In this document: in pieces, positions 1 to 7,960 of the stretch | Layout: each line of letters begins with the position of its first letter | Position numbering within the stretch: the stretch's first letter is position 1 | DNA from: Temnopleurus reevesii | Lineage: Eukaryota; Echinodermata; Echinoidea; Temnopleuroida; Temnopleuridae | Direction: 5' to 3' | Length of the DNA stretch: 10,638 bases | Assembly (NCBI GenBank): GCA_036244855.1 | Contig: BQKZ01000274.1 | Span: forward strand, 166,808 to 177,445 | The notes under the pieces: model-generated | What the model saw: only the letters and a program-made list of their open reading frames with translations | Told to the model about the DNA's origin: nothing | Databases searched by the model: none | Program-made: the position numbers and the translations under genes

Positions 1-461
1 CTTCAAATCTATATAAAATGAAACATGATATCATGAACATGCTGTACAAAAGATTGTGCGAAATATGAACAAGTTTAGGAAAAGTTATAACCTAAAATGT
101 GCAAAATATTTCAGCGTTGTGTCTCCCGATGTTAATTCAATATTTTCTTTCTTGATAAAGGACAATTTCTCATGCACAGAATTGGATGAAAATTTCAGAA
201 TTTATTCTTTGTGTATTCCTTTTTATCATGCTTTAATCAAATCTTGGAAATAACTTTGTATATGCCCGCTTAGAAGCAAAATATTGTTATAACCAAGAGA
301 GGGCGCTAAATATGATTTAACGGTCAAATTCAAATTTTCAAAAGAATCAGCTTGTAAAAAAAATATGCTATGGTCTCAAAATGTGTATAAGAATAATATG
401 TCATGATAAACATCCCCCAAATTCACATTTTCTTCATCTTTACCAAAACTATACTTGGGCT
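1..461 (+). mobile_element. MITE copy 1, TTAA-flanked, left end outside window
   Basis: This is the right part of a non-autonomous DNA transposon present three times in the window. It aligns along its length with the reverse complement of copy 2 (2756-3248) and with copy 3 (4855-5267). Shared blocks include a segment around 290-345 containing AACCAAGAGAGGGCG. The right terminal inverted repeat ends in CTTGGGCT at 461 and is followed by TTAA at 462-465. By comparison with copy 2, about 50 bases of the left end lie before the window. A 65-codon open frame inside it (56-253) is not conserved in the other copies and is not a gene. TTAA flanks suggest the piggyBac superfamily, but the terminus starts AGCCC rather than the usual CCC-type end, so the superfamily is an inference. 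Confidence 0.8.
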
Positions 462-465
462 TTAA

Positions 466-838
466 TGTTCATATAAATAAATGCTTAGAAGTTTAACCAT
501 GATGTCACAAACTTTGCCAATTTGTAAAGGGAATTCAAAGTTTTCATAATTTGTTCATTAAAAATTTAAAACCAACTTTAAAATTGCCAAATTTCGCTGT
601 ATTCCTGCTAATGTTGAAATTATAATTACTTGCTAAAATACTTGCTTATAAATAGGATTCATTAGAAGCTCAATGAAGCATTAACCACATTAATAATACA
701 TGCAGTTGTCAGATAAAGATTGAAAATAAATGAAATGGATGAATAAAAACCTATAGAGTCAAATTCAGCCTTCAACAAACCTTTTTGATTTTCCAGCTAG
801 CTAAACCTAAATCGAATGGAAGCACAAAAAGACCTTAC
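466..838. other. AT-rich spacer, no gene seen
   Basis: Low-complexity AT-rich DNA follows MITE copy 1. There is no long open frame and no recognisable repeat. If the minus-strand donor at 838-833 is real, this stretch is the start of an intron running out of the window. Confidence 0.5.
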
Positions 839-862
839 CTGACCCGAGTAGAAAAGTGACAT
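839..862 (-). CDS. candidate first coding exon (MSLFYSGQ) ending at a donor
   Basis: On the minus strand an ATG at 862-860, with A at position -3 and an in-frame TAG four codons upstream, opens eight codons reading MSLFYSGQ. It then meets CAG followed by GTAAGG, a good splice donor, at 838. All three frames upstream are closed within a short distance, so it cannot be a longer internal coding exon. If real it is a first coding exon of phase 0 whose intron leaves the window leftwards. It lies on the same strand as the C1 exon at 7928-7891 and downstream of it, so an alternative start of that gene is conceivable. I do not recognise the peptide. One ATG plus one donor is weak evidence. Confidence 0.2.
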
Positions 863-1753
863 CTTGCTATCCTATCCTCACAAATTCACAACTAGAAATG
901 CTCTCCCCGTTGGTAAGAGAAGTCAACAAGTCTTGATGATTGACTATCCAAAACCACTATTCATCTGGGAGAGTTCAGAGTTCAATTCAGGTTATTCAAG
1001 TCAAGTTGCTTCTGGCAGAAAATCAAGCGTTTTGTTTGCAAAGATATTTTTGTTTTTCCATTCAATGTTGTTGCATATGAGATGAAAATGCTACATAACA
1101 CATTAATATAAAGTACTAATGCTGAAGGTGAATGATCTAACTAAAAGATATGAAGTTGGGTGCAAAACGGCCATCCATGTACATCCATGTACCAACTGGT
1201 ACTCTCACAATCACAGAGAATTTTAATGTCAGTGTTGCTAATTACCATCTCAGAACTGAACCATGTTCCCGAGAGATATATCAACAAAATCTCACAAACA
1301 GTTGCTGAACTCAACAAACAAAGAAAAAGAAAGAAAACCGAAAGACAGACATCTACATGAAGGGACAGACACAGAGCCTGCTCCAAGTTGTATGTACAGT
1401 GAGATAGTGTGGAGAGGCAAATGGAACGAGATGTAGGTAGTGATAGTAAGAGGGTACTTGGTGCTAGTGGTGGTGGTAGGGCAAAGGGTGGTAGTAATGA
1501 CCTATTTTCTTCCTCCAAGGTAATGACGGAGCCATCGATTACAAGGAAGGGGGAGGGGTAAGGAGTGAAATGCCACATGAGTGAATCTTCTCTGGTGTCA
1601 TCCAATGAGTCATCTTCTCTTCATCATCTAACCATGGCCCTAACATTTACCTTCTTGACAATTGATCCACCATATACCTTGCCAAAGCAAAGAATTATGG
1701 TTACAATTACATATCAGCATTATAATCTTGATGACAATGATGTAAGTAATTTT
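863..1753. other. spacer with purine-rich plus strand, unsupported ORFs
   Basis: A 154-codon open frame runs on the minus strand (1605-1141). It is rich in Ser, Leu and Pro and coincides with a stretch (about 1310-1570) where the plus strand is purine-rich. Such skew keeps stop codons rare on the pyrimidine strand, so the frame is probably accidental, and I recognise no domain. Small repeats here include a tandem CATCCATGTA pair near 1171-1190 and the palindromic GTACC/GGTAC pair close by. Several acceptor-like pyrimidine runs occur on the minus strand, but none leads to a convincing exon. Confidence 0.4.
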
Positions 1754-1757
1754 GATA

Positions 1758-1790
<33 letters not shown>

Positions 1791-1819
1791 ATGATGATTA
1801 TGATGATTATGATGATGAT
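1754..1819. repeat. (GAT)n microsatellite
   Basis: Ten uninterrupted GAT units at 1760-1789 are followed by three TAT-interrupted blocks (TAT GAT GAT) and a final GAT. The regular TAT substitution every third unit suggests a second-order 9-bp repeat. The poly-Asp frame over it is a by-product of the repeat. Confidence 0.95.
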
Positions 1820-2267
1820 AACAGCAATAACTCAGCCAGGGCTCTACACCACAAATAACTTGCTTTAATAAAAAAGCACAAATTAAACAAACATATCAAA
1901 AAGAGTTTAGAGTGAAATCAGACAATAAATCACAAAGCTAAAAATATAAGAATAATTCAAACATTCATAGTTTTAGCAAATTGGCAACTTCAGATCACCA
2001 GAAATGACATGGTGATGATGTATGTTCATCACTCCTCTACAGAGGAATAATATGAATTACAAGAAAACAGATGAATAATAACTTATTTTAACAAAAAAAT
2101 ATGAACGGAGTGAAGTGGCAATGAAAATCAAGTAGTAAACAAAAGATGTGTAAACAAACGTGTGTGCGATGCGATGGTAAACGCTTATATAACATGCATA
2201 TCTCCTGAAATCCTGAAGTACCGATGCATTATGGGTTTAATTAATTTGACAAAATTAACTTCAATCG
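1820..2267. other. AT-rich spacer, nothing identified
   Basis: AT-rich sequence without a long frame, paired splice sites or a recognisable repeat. Confidence 0.5.
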
Positions 2268-2454
2268 TTCACATGACCAAACTGCATGATGCGGCGAATT
2301 AGTGCTGTGGCGTGAAAGTTACAGCAGTTTGCTGCGATTTTTGCCGTGAATTGAATTGCGGCAAATACCGTGACTAATTGATTCACAAAGCCAAGACTTT
2401 TGCCCCGTCGCAATTTTTCTTGAAGCGACGCTGCAATGAAAAATAGCATGTGAA
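2268..2454. repeat. CpG-enriched segment with nested inverted repeats
   Basis: The outer arms TTCACATG (2268-2275) and CATGTGAA (2447-2454) are perfect complements. Inside are TTGCCG/CGGCAA around 2340-2363 and CGTCGC/GCGACG around 2406-2430. CpG is clearly commoner here than in the flanking AT-rich DNA. The arms are short, so it may be a degraded foldback element, a conserved regulatory segment or chance. A 62-codon minus-strand frame covers it (2449-2261) but shows no domain I recognise. Confidence 0.35.
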
Positions 2455-2605
2455 ACTATAGAAAAGCAACTATTTTCTTACTGCTACAGTGTGAATATCT
2501 AAGTTATGTATGATTATGTTTGAGGAAAAGTTGAAGGAGATGACCTGAGCAGACACATCTTTGAGTAAGAAAAAATGAGAATGATAGCAAGAAAGCTCCT
2601 ATGTC

Positions 2606-2625
2606 TTGTTTGTTTGTTTGTTTGT
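2606..2625. repeat. (TTGT)5 simple repeat
   Basis: Five tandem TTGT units, immediately followed by a GGGGG run. Confidence 0.9.
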
Positions 2626-2751
2626 GGGGGATGTGCAGTGACTATCCCGTGCAGTCATCAGCAGCTGGTGTAAAGATGAGCTTCTAGGGGATGTGTAGTC
2701 AAAAGAAGGAGAATGTCTGTGTCATCCTTTGGTATGTGTAATGAGAGCTAC

Positions 2752-2755
2752 TTAA
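2752..2755. repeat. TTAA target-site copy, left of MITE copy 2
   Basis: TTAA directly abuts the AGCCC terminus at 2756 and is matched by TTAA at 3249-3252 on the other side. This is the signature of insertion into TTAA, as in piggyBac-type transposition. Confidence 0.65.
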
Positions 2756-3248
2756 AGCCCAAGTACAGTTTTGGTAAAGATGAAGAAATGTGAATGTTGG
2801 GGATATTTATCATGACATGTAATTCTTATACATATTTTTAGACCCTAGCATATTTTCTTACGAACTGATTCTTTTGAAAATTTGAATTTGACCGTTAAAT
2901 CATATTAAGCGCCCTCTCTTGGTTATAGCATTATTTTGCTTGTTATTGAGCATATACAAAGTTATTTCCAAGATTTGACAAATACACAGCAATTAAATTC
3001 TTCAATTTTCATCCAATTCTGAGCATGGGAAGTTGTCCTTTATCAAGAAAGAAAATATTGAAATAGCGTGGTGAAACACCACGCTATAAAAATTTGCACA
3101 TTTTAGGTTATAGCTTTTCCAAAACTCGTTCATTTTTCACACAATCTTTTGTGTAATATGTTTATGATACTATAATTCATTTCATATAGATTTGAAGATA
3201 AAATCTGGTGATGAAAATATTCGCTTTTACCAAAACTGTACTTGGGCT
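2756..3248 (-). mobile_element. MITE copy 2, complete, TTAA-flanked
   Basis: A 493-bp non-autonomous element with perfect 23-bp terminal inverted repeats at 2756-2778 and 3226-3248 (outer bases AGCCCAAGTACA). Both ends are flanked by TTAA (2752-2755 and 3249-3252). It lies in the opposite orientation to copies 1 and 3. It has no transposase frame; the open frame at 3369-3130 only crosses its right end. It carries a perfect hairpin at 3063-3087 that is degraded in the other copies. Mobilisation would require an enzyme supplied in trans, presumably a piggyBac-like transposase. That is inferred from the TTAA flanks, because the AGCCC start is not the classical piggyBac end. Confidence 0.85.
3063..3087. 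repeat. perfect 11-bp-arm hairpin inside MITE copy 2
   Basis: ATAGCGTGGTG (3063-3073), AAA, then its exact reverse complement CACCACGCTAT (3077-3087). At the matching place in copies 1 and 3 the sequence is related but the arms no longer pair well. Confidence 0.9.
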
Positions 3249-3252
3249 TTAA

Positions 3253-3837
3253 AGGTGTAATAGAGCTTTGTAGCATCAAATTGAATCTATTTGTAATTGA
3301 TGGCTCTGTGACTGCATGCTTTGCAAAGTAAGTGTTCTCAACAAAAGAGCACACTTTATTATCTTGCATTTACCTATGTTAATTATATTTTAGAAAAGGA
3401 AATAAATGTTCTATTCAATTCAATTCTATCAAAGGATACCAATTGATGGCTGCATTGTAAATCGAGGTACTATCTGCTGATTCAATATTCTGACAATGAC
3501 GAATTGAAAGAAGAGCCTATCCCAAAATAATATTTTTTCAACAGAAGCAGAAAAGTCAGATGAACAGAATAAAAAAAATTGAAAAGAATTAGACACCTAA
3601 TAAGAAAGTTATGAATGTTTGTATATTCAGAAAAATTTGCATCTGATATCACAGGTGTACAATAGGCTATTTATCATATTCACATCAATCCTGAAAAACT
3701 ACAACGATAGGATATTTTCACGGTGGATATGAAGATTCCCTAATTGCATGTTTACATTAGAACAAATTTCATATATTTCTGTAGAATGATGACATTTGCA
3801 CCGTGAATATAAATGAAATGATGGTTAGTAGTACAAC
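3253..3837. other. AT-rich spacer, one acceptor-like site
   Basis: No gene is supported. On the minus strand an acceptor-like run ending near 3600 is followed by an open frame of about 55 codons down to about 3430 that encodes no recognisable domain. It does not supply the Cys expected to follow the C1 exon. I treat it as chance. Confidence 0.4.
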
Positions 3838-3985
3838 AATGACGTCATTGGCAACATGTCTGATAGTTCTCACTGATTTGCCCATTGTTTTTTTCAAATT
3901 TTAAAAATTCATAAATTTTTTGTCACTTGTCTGATTTCCTTAAAACTTTTTGTTCTGCTTATGAAGTTTCTGTTTTGGGTAGCAT
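3838..3985 (+). repeat. diverged dispersed-repeat relic A
   Basis: This starts near a GACGTCATTGGC block and contains a TTTAAAAATTCATA core (around 3900). A TCTGATTTCCTT-type stretch follows. The core and general layout recur at 5984-6110. The pattern resembles an old dispersed repeat common in marine invertebrate genomes, as I recall it. I cannot name the family. Confidence 0.4.
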
Positions 3986-3995
3986 CTCCTCTTAA

Positions 3996-4067
3996 CCTGT
4001 TGGCTGCTGAATTCTGTAATTTCCCTAGACTTTGTGCAGAGGTTAGCTGGTTCCAGTAGTCAATGGG
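3996..4067. mobile_element. 72-bp TTAA-flanked mini-element
   Basis: TTAA at 3992-3995 and 4068-4071 bracket 72 bp. The ends read CCTGTTGGCTGCTG and, in reverse complement, CCCATTGACTACTG. Ten of 14 positions match and every mismatch is a transition. TTAA followed by a CC-type end is typical of piggyBac-like MITEs. The short length suggests an internally deleted relic. It is unrelated to the 493-bp family, whose ends start AGCCC. Confidence 0.55.
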
Positions 4068-4071
4068 TTAA

Positions 4072-4371
4072 ATACTACAATATGGACACTCAATCAATAT
4101 TTCCCATTCTTTTTTATCCCTGAAATCGGAAATTAGATATTAGAATAATGAAATATTGAAAAACAAAACCATTAGTTCAATTCATTTTATCAATACAAAA
4201 TTAGAAGAATAAAAAATGAGTTTGATATGCCGTTTTTGCTTTCGCAAACTAGAATATTTGAGCGCCGGCTATCCAAGTTGACAAATATTTCACTTTTATT
4301 TTAAGAAGAAATATTAAAGACTGTCTTCTACTGCTCAACAATTACAATATTAGAATTATTTCAGGCTGGAG
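4072..4371. other. AT-rich spacer, nothing identified
   Basis: AT-rich sequence with no coherent frame or repeat beyond short A/T runs. Confidence 0.5.
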
Positions 4372-4738
4372 GATCACACTCCTGTAAAGAAAGACTACCG
4401 CTGTCATAGCATATAAAAATATGGTAATGTTTGCAGAGCTGTTTTTTCATGAAAAAAAGCATGTAACAATAATCTATAGGAGCTATTTTTCGGCCAAAAA
4501 GGATGGTCCAATGAGATTCCATGAATATGTCACTGGCCTTAACTTTCTTGTACTGCAGGCGAGGCGCTTTCACAAGCCAGAGCATTTTATCCTTTTCTTG
4601 GCAATTTGTGTAAATTGATTGATCTTCCGTTGAGAAATGTGTGAGGCTTCTGATTATTAGGAATGAATGAACAGAAAGTTTCATTGATGGCACATTTTCC
4701 ACATAAGCATATGGCACTTTATTTGCAGGAGTGTGGTC
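4372..4738. mobile_element. segment bounded by 22-bp inverted repeats, MITE-like
   Basis: The left arm at 4372-4393 and right arm at 4717-4738 are reverse complements at 19 of 22 positions, with a perfect core CACACTCCTG/CAGGAGTGTG. The 367-bp span has no transposase frame. A 128-codon minus-strand frame (4747-4361) fills it almost exactly, starts and ends in the arms and shows no domain I recognise. I see no clear target-site duplication, so a mobile origin is an inference. Confidence 0.4.
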
Positions 4739-4850
4739 ATTGGCCAATCTTCAATTACGAATTAAGATCTTGCTGCCCAATCACCCATCTGCTGATGATG
4801 GGTCAACATTTAAGAGTGTGCCACAATATTAATAGATTAGACTCACTCTC

Positions 4851-4854
4851 TTAA
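4851..4854. repeat. TTAA left of MITE copy 3
   Basis: TTAA abuts the AGCCC terminus at 4855. The other end has TATT instead, so one side has mutated or the right flank was rearranged. Confidence 0.55.
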
Positions 4855-5267
4855 AGCCCAATAAAGTTTTGGTAAAAGTGAATTTTGTCTTCAAATCTAT
4901 ATTAAATGAATTGTAGTTGTGTTGTGTCCCCCGACACTAATTCAATATTTTCTTCTTTTTTTTAAAAAAGAACAACTTCTCATGAACAAAATTTGATGAA
5001 AATTTCATTATTTTATTGTAGTGTATACCTTTTCACAATTCTATTGTAAAATCTTGGAAATAAGTTTGTATACGTCCAATAACAAGCAAAATATGGTTAT
5101 AACCAAGAGAGGGCGGTAAATATGATTTTACAGTCAAATTCAAATTTTCAAAAGAGACAGTTCGTAAAAAAATGCTATGGTCTCAAAATGTGTATAAGAA
5201 TTATATGTCATGATAAACATCCAACAAATTCACACTTCTTAATCTTTCCCAAAACTACACTTGGGCT
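4855..5267 (+). mobile_element. MITE copy 3, internally deleted
   Basis: A 413-bp member of the same family as 1-461 and 2756-3248. The left terminus begins AGCCCAATAAAG and the right ends CACTTGGGCT at 5267; both are slightly diverged from copy 2. Compared with copy 1 it lacks roughly 85 bp just after the CTTCAAATCTATAT block, which accounts for most of the length difference. The internal AACCAAGAGAGGGCG region is well preserved. The right flank lacks TTAA and is followed within a few bases by a 68-bp tandem repeat. Confidence 0.8.
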
Positions 5268-5276
5268 TATTTCAGG

Positions 5277-5442
5277 ATGCTTACACTATTGGTCATCTCA
5301 TTCAGAATAGCATTTATGTTACTACTTAAACAGTGAACTTGAAAATGCTTACACTATTGGTCATCTTATTCAGAATAGCATTTATGTTACTGCTTTTACA
5401 GTGAACTTGAGAATGCCTACACAATTTGTCATCTTATTCAGA
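5277..5442 (+). repeat. 68-bp tandem repeat, about 2.4 units
   Basis: Units start at 5277, 5345 and 5413, each with ATGCYTACAC and then a TCATCTYATTCAG motif. The first two are nearly identical and the third is partial and more diverged. The array starts directly beyond the right end of MITE copy 3. The open frame crossing the last unit (5401-5679) has no domain I recognise. Confidence 0.85.
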
Positions 5443-5983
5443 TCAAGTATTAAAGACTCAACAGGGAAAGTTCGGAGAATTGCTAAACCAGTAGACAAGA
5501 CAGGTGCAGTGTCGGTTCTGTCAAATAACTGGGAAACATGTTCGTTCACTCACACGCATCACTCATACCAAACTGCAAATGATTCTCTGGCTGCATTAAA
5601 CATATTTTTAACAGGATTTCCATTTGTATGGATTCCAAAAGAAGCTTCCCCACCCCCTCAAACTAATTTCTTACAGTGACTTTCTTTAAAGTCGCAAGGA
5701 TTGAATTCATAATTTTGTGACAAAGTAAACTGATCCATACTGATACACATACACATTTTGTCAGGGGAATCATCTGCTGATAGTGCAGTCTATTATGTAA
5801 CAAAAATGTTTCCAGTAGGATTTTGGGCTAAAATTGATTTTTTTTTTCCCCCGCTACCTTTGTCAAATTTGTGTGCTGAATCAAAAAAATCTTTGGTTCC
5901 CATGAAGGAGAAAACTTGGTGCTGCAACTTGTCCACAAGTCCGTCACGGATTCTGCCAAAGTTGAATCCCCATCAGTGATGCG
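5443..5983. other. spacer with unsupported plus-strand frames
   Basis: Two plus-strand frames (to 5679 and 5758-5979) look protein-like over short stretches. They have no domain I recognise, no clean flanking splice-site pair and poly-T/poly-C runs inside. I do not call them genes. Confidence 0.4.
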
Positions 5984-6110
5984 CATCTTGATATCATTGC
6001 AAATTTAAAAATTCATAGCTTTTGGATGGGATCCTTGTTTTACTCAAATTTTTGCACTTTGTTTGTCTGATTTTTCTTCGATCAATGAGACCATATAAAT
6101 GTCATTACTT
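5984..6110 (+). repeat. diverged dispersed-repeat relic B
   Basis: This contains the TTTAAAAATTCATA core (6004-6017), followed by CTCAAATTTTTGCACTTTG and a TCTGATTTTTCTTC stretch. It resembles relic A at 3838-3985 in the same orientation. It is probably an old, heavily mutated interspersed repeat. Confidence 0.4.
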
Positions 6111-6189
6111 TGACATGGTTTGGGTTTATTGTTTGATTTTCCCTTTTTTTTTTTTACTGTTTAGACTTTAAATGATGTGTATGTATTAT

Positions 6190-6420
6190 TTTATTCCTTT
6201 TCAGTTGCCAAGCAGTCAGGCATTTTCTCTATTCATCTCTTCATATTCAAGTTTCAACTTCACCATGTTTACTCTCTCCTTCCATCTCTCACCCGACTCT
6301 TTGGTTCATCTCATTAGTTCAGCCATTCTTGCATTCCTCCATGGTCATTCTCCTCCTCCCTTTTGTCATCTCATCTCTCTTCCTTATTGGTTACTTTCTT
6401 GAATTGGGTTTGTCCATTTT
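6190..6420 (+). other. pyrimidine-rich tract
   Basis: A CT-rich stretch, with a good acceptor-like CCTTTTCAG near 6197-6205. Overlapping frames (6172-6402 and the hydrophobic start of 6329-6757) follow from the composition: CT-rich codons give Leu, Ser, Phe and Pro, hence apparent membrane segments. I find no exon that fits. Confidence 0.5.
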
Positions 6421-6691
6421 AGTTGGGTGTATCTACTTTCTCTCTTGTTTGTTGATTGATTTGAATAAAATAGTCAAAGAGAACCAGGTGGGAAGCATGA
6501 CATGTTATGATAACGCAATGTTTTTGATGAAAATTATAGATCAGGGGGTACTAATTCCAAATCATGTGGCTGACACCTTGCCACGCTTGAGGAAAAATTT
6601 TGACAATTTTAGGTTTACCCATTTTACTATGGTGGCCCTTATGGTATGTCATATGTCAAACTCGTTCCAGAATTCCCTGCCTTATTTTGCT
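6421..6691. other. unassigned stretch within a 142-codon frame
   Basis: The plus-strand frame 6329-6757 continues through here. It has a hydrophobic start from the CT-rich tract and an unremarkable remainder with no domain I recognise. It is long for AT-rich DNA, but without splice or homology support I do not call it a gene. Confidence 0.35.
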
Positions 6692-6699
6692 ATATTCGA

Positions 6700-6915
6700 T
6701 CTGAATGAGATGACAAAGAAGACAAAAAGAAAGATGGGTATAGAGGAGAGTAAGTGAGGGAGTGAGGAAGAGGAAGACAAAATTGACATCTAGGAAGAGA
6801 AATGAAAGGAGAAAAGTAAAGGACAAGGATAAGAAGAGGTAGTGGAAAAAAGAAGAAGAGGAGAACAGCGAAGAAGAATGAAAAGACAATAAGGGATAAA
6901 AGAACTTGAAGAGAG
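6700..6915 (+). other. purine-rich tract (pyrimidine-rich on minus strand)
   Basis: About 200 bp of GA-rich plus strand. On the minus strand it forms a very long pyrimidine tract ending in CATCTCATTCAG, an acceptor-like site at 6702-6701. The frame after that acceptor in phase with the C1 exon reads IEYSKIRQGILERV then a stop. It lacks the Cys needed to finish the zinc finger, so it is not a convincing next exon. Confidence 0.55.
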
Positions 6916-6920
6916 GACGA

Positions 6921-7890
6921 AATTAAGATTCACATAATGAAGCAAACATAGGAATAAACAGAAAACTAGTGTTTGCTATAAACTGGAAATACAATGTACA
7001 TGAGATTGTTATCTCTTATACTCGCTGCATTATGTAACCCTAGGCTGCTGGGGTTCTCTGAAGTGTGGGGAGGAGAAGCACATCAGAAACGCAATTTCAT
7101 TTCCGTTATTCTGTAACTTCTTTCTGGTCTATTTTCAGTAAAAGTGTTGTGCAGGAAAGTATGGTCTTGCATTTTTATTGATGTGTCATTTGTCATGTTT
7201 TATTTTGTTTATAAATAAATACAGATGAATATGAATTGGAATAACATACTCAGAAATGTTCCCATTAGATTCCCCATAAGTAATGCACACATTCTTTTCC
7301 AATGAATTTATATGAAGGAAAGTTGATAAAAAAATTGCAAATTACTAAAAAAAAAGCAAATGTAATGGTGTGCGAAAAACGTGAATAGAAATCTGCATGT
7401 GTGAAGAATGCATCAAGAGACATGAAAAAGCATTCAATTGTAATCGTGATCTTTCTATTATATGCTCATGTTGTCAACGCTAGTCGGTCAAAGCGTATCT
7501 GCGAGAGTAAATAGCGTCGAAAGGAGCGAGTAAAGAGTTAAAAGAAGATAAAAATTGATAGAATTGAAATTGCAAAAGAGTTAATGTTTTTACAACAACA
7601 ATAAATTGTACATGAAATTACAGTGATGCAAATAGATCGGTATTACATTTTTATTGCACTGATAATTGAAATTTGAATACATGCATTGAGAAAGGCAAGA
7701 TGCAGTATATGAAATATGGATTAAAATTGCATGAACAAGCTTCATAAGATCGGTGAGGTGTCAATTATTTAATAATTATAGTGAGTTAAAAATTCACACA
7801 AGACTGGGTAGGCTTGAGTTTTGATATCACTTTGTTCTTCTTTCCCAGATAGCAAATTTAAGTCTAAGTTAAGATCCCCTTCAAACTTAC
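6921..7890. other. probable intron downstream of the C1 exon
   Basis: AT-rich with no supported gene. On the minus strand this is the sequence after the perfect donor at 7890. Acceptor-like sites near 7060 and 6980 lead quickly to in-frame stops. A small CpG-bearing patch at about 7475-7535 is the only compositional break. Confidence 0.5.
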
Positions 7891-7928
7891 CTTGTATTCA
7901 CACTTCTTATGGCACGTGAATCGACATG
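7891..7928 (-). CDS. micro-exon encoding part of a C1 zinc finger
   Basis: A 38-bp minus-strand exon. Upstream are a CTAAT branch-point match (7960-7956, branch A at 7957, 29 nt before the exon) and a pyrimidine-rich acceptor ending CACAG at 7929. Downstream is AAG followed by GTAAGT, a perfect donor. After two bases completing a split codon it reads CRFTCHKKCEYK. C1 domains follow HX12CX2CX13-14CX2CX4HX2CX7C, and the exon supplies the C-X4-H-X2-C portion with the usual basic residues. C1 domains bind diacylglycerol or act as protein and membrane docking modules. The KKCE-K pattern resembles tensin-type C1 domains; RASSF and myosin IX are alternatives, and 12 residues cannot decide. The partner exons with the other zinc ligands were not found, so the gene probably extends beyond the window on both sides. 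Confidence 0.75.
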
Positions 7929-7960
7929 CTGTGAGGTAAAAATAAAGGACAATTAATTAG
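7929..7960 (-). promoter_or_regulatory. 3' splice site and branch point of the C1 exon
   Basis: Minus strand: CTAAT (7960-7956), a T-rich tract and CACAG ending at 7929. Spacing and content match a textbook metazoan 3' splice site. Confidence 0.7.

Noticed and set aside
56..253. Open frames inside the MITE copies (also 3130-3369 and 5122-5310)
   Set aside because: They are not shared in the same frame by the other copies and overlap transposon ends.
864..1085. Plus-strand frame and donor-like GTAAGA near 913
   Set aside because: The implied exon would be only a few codons, competes with a minus-strand donor nearby, and has no recognisable product.
1141..1605. 154-codon minus-strand open frame
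   Set aside because: Low-complexity Ser/Leu/Pro content follows from the pyrimidine-rich strand. No domain recognised and no supporting splice structure.
6656..6701. Minus-strand acceptor after the long pyrimidine tract as the next C1 exon
   Set aside because: The frame reads 14 codons to a stop and has no Cys at the position needed to complete the C1 domain.
6329..6757. 142-codon plus-strand frame with apparent membrane segments
   Set aside because: The hydrophobic part is a translation of a CT-rich tract, and the remainder shows no recognisable family.
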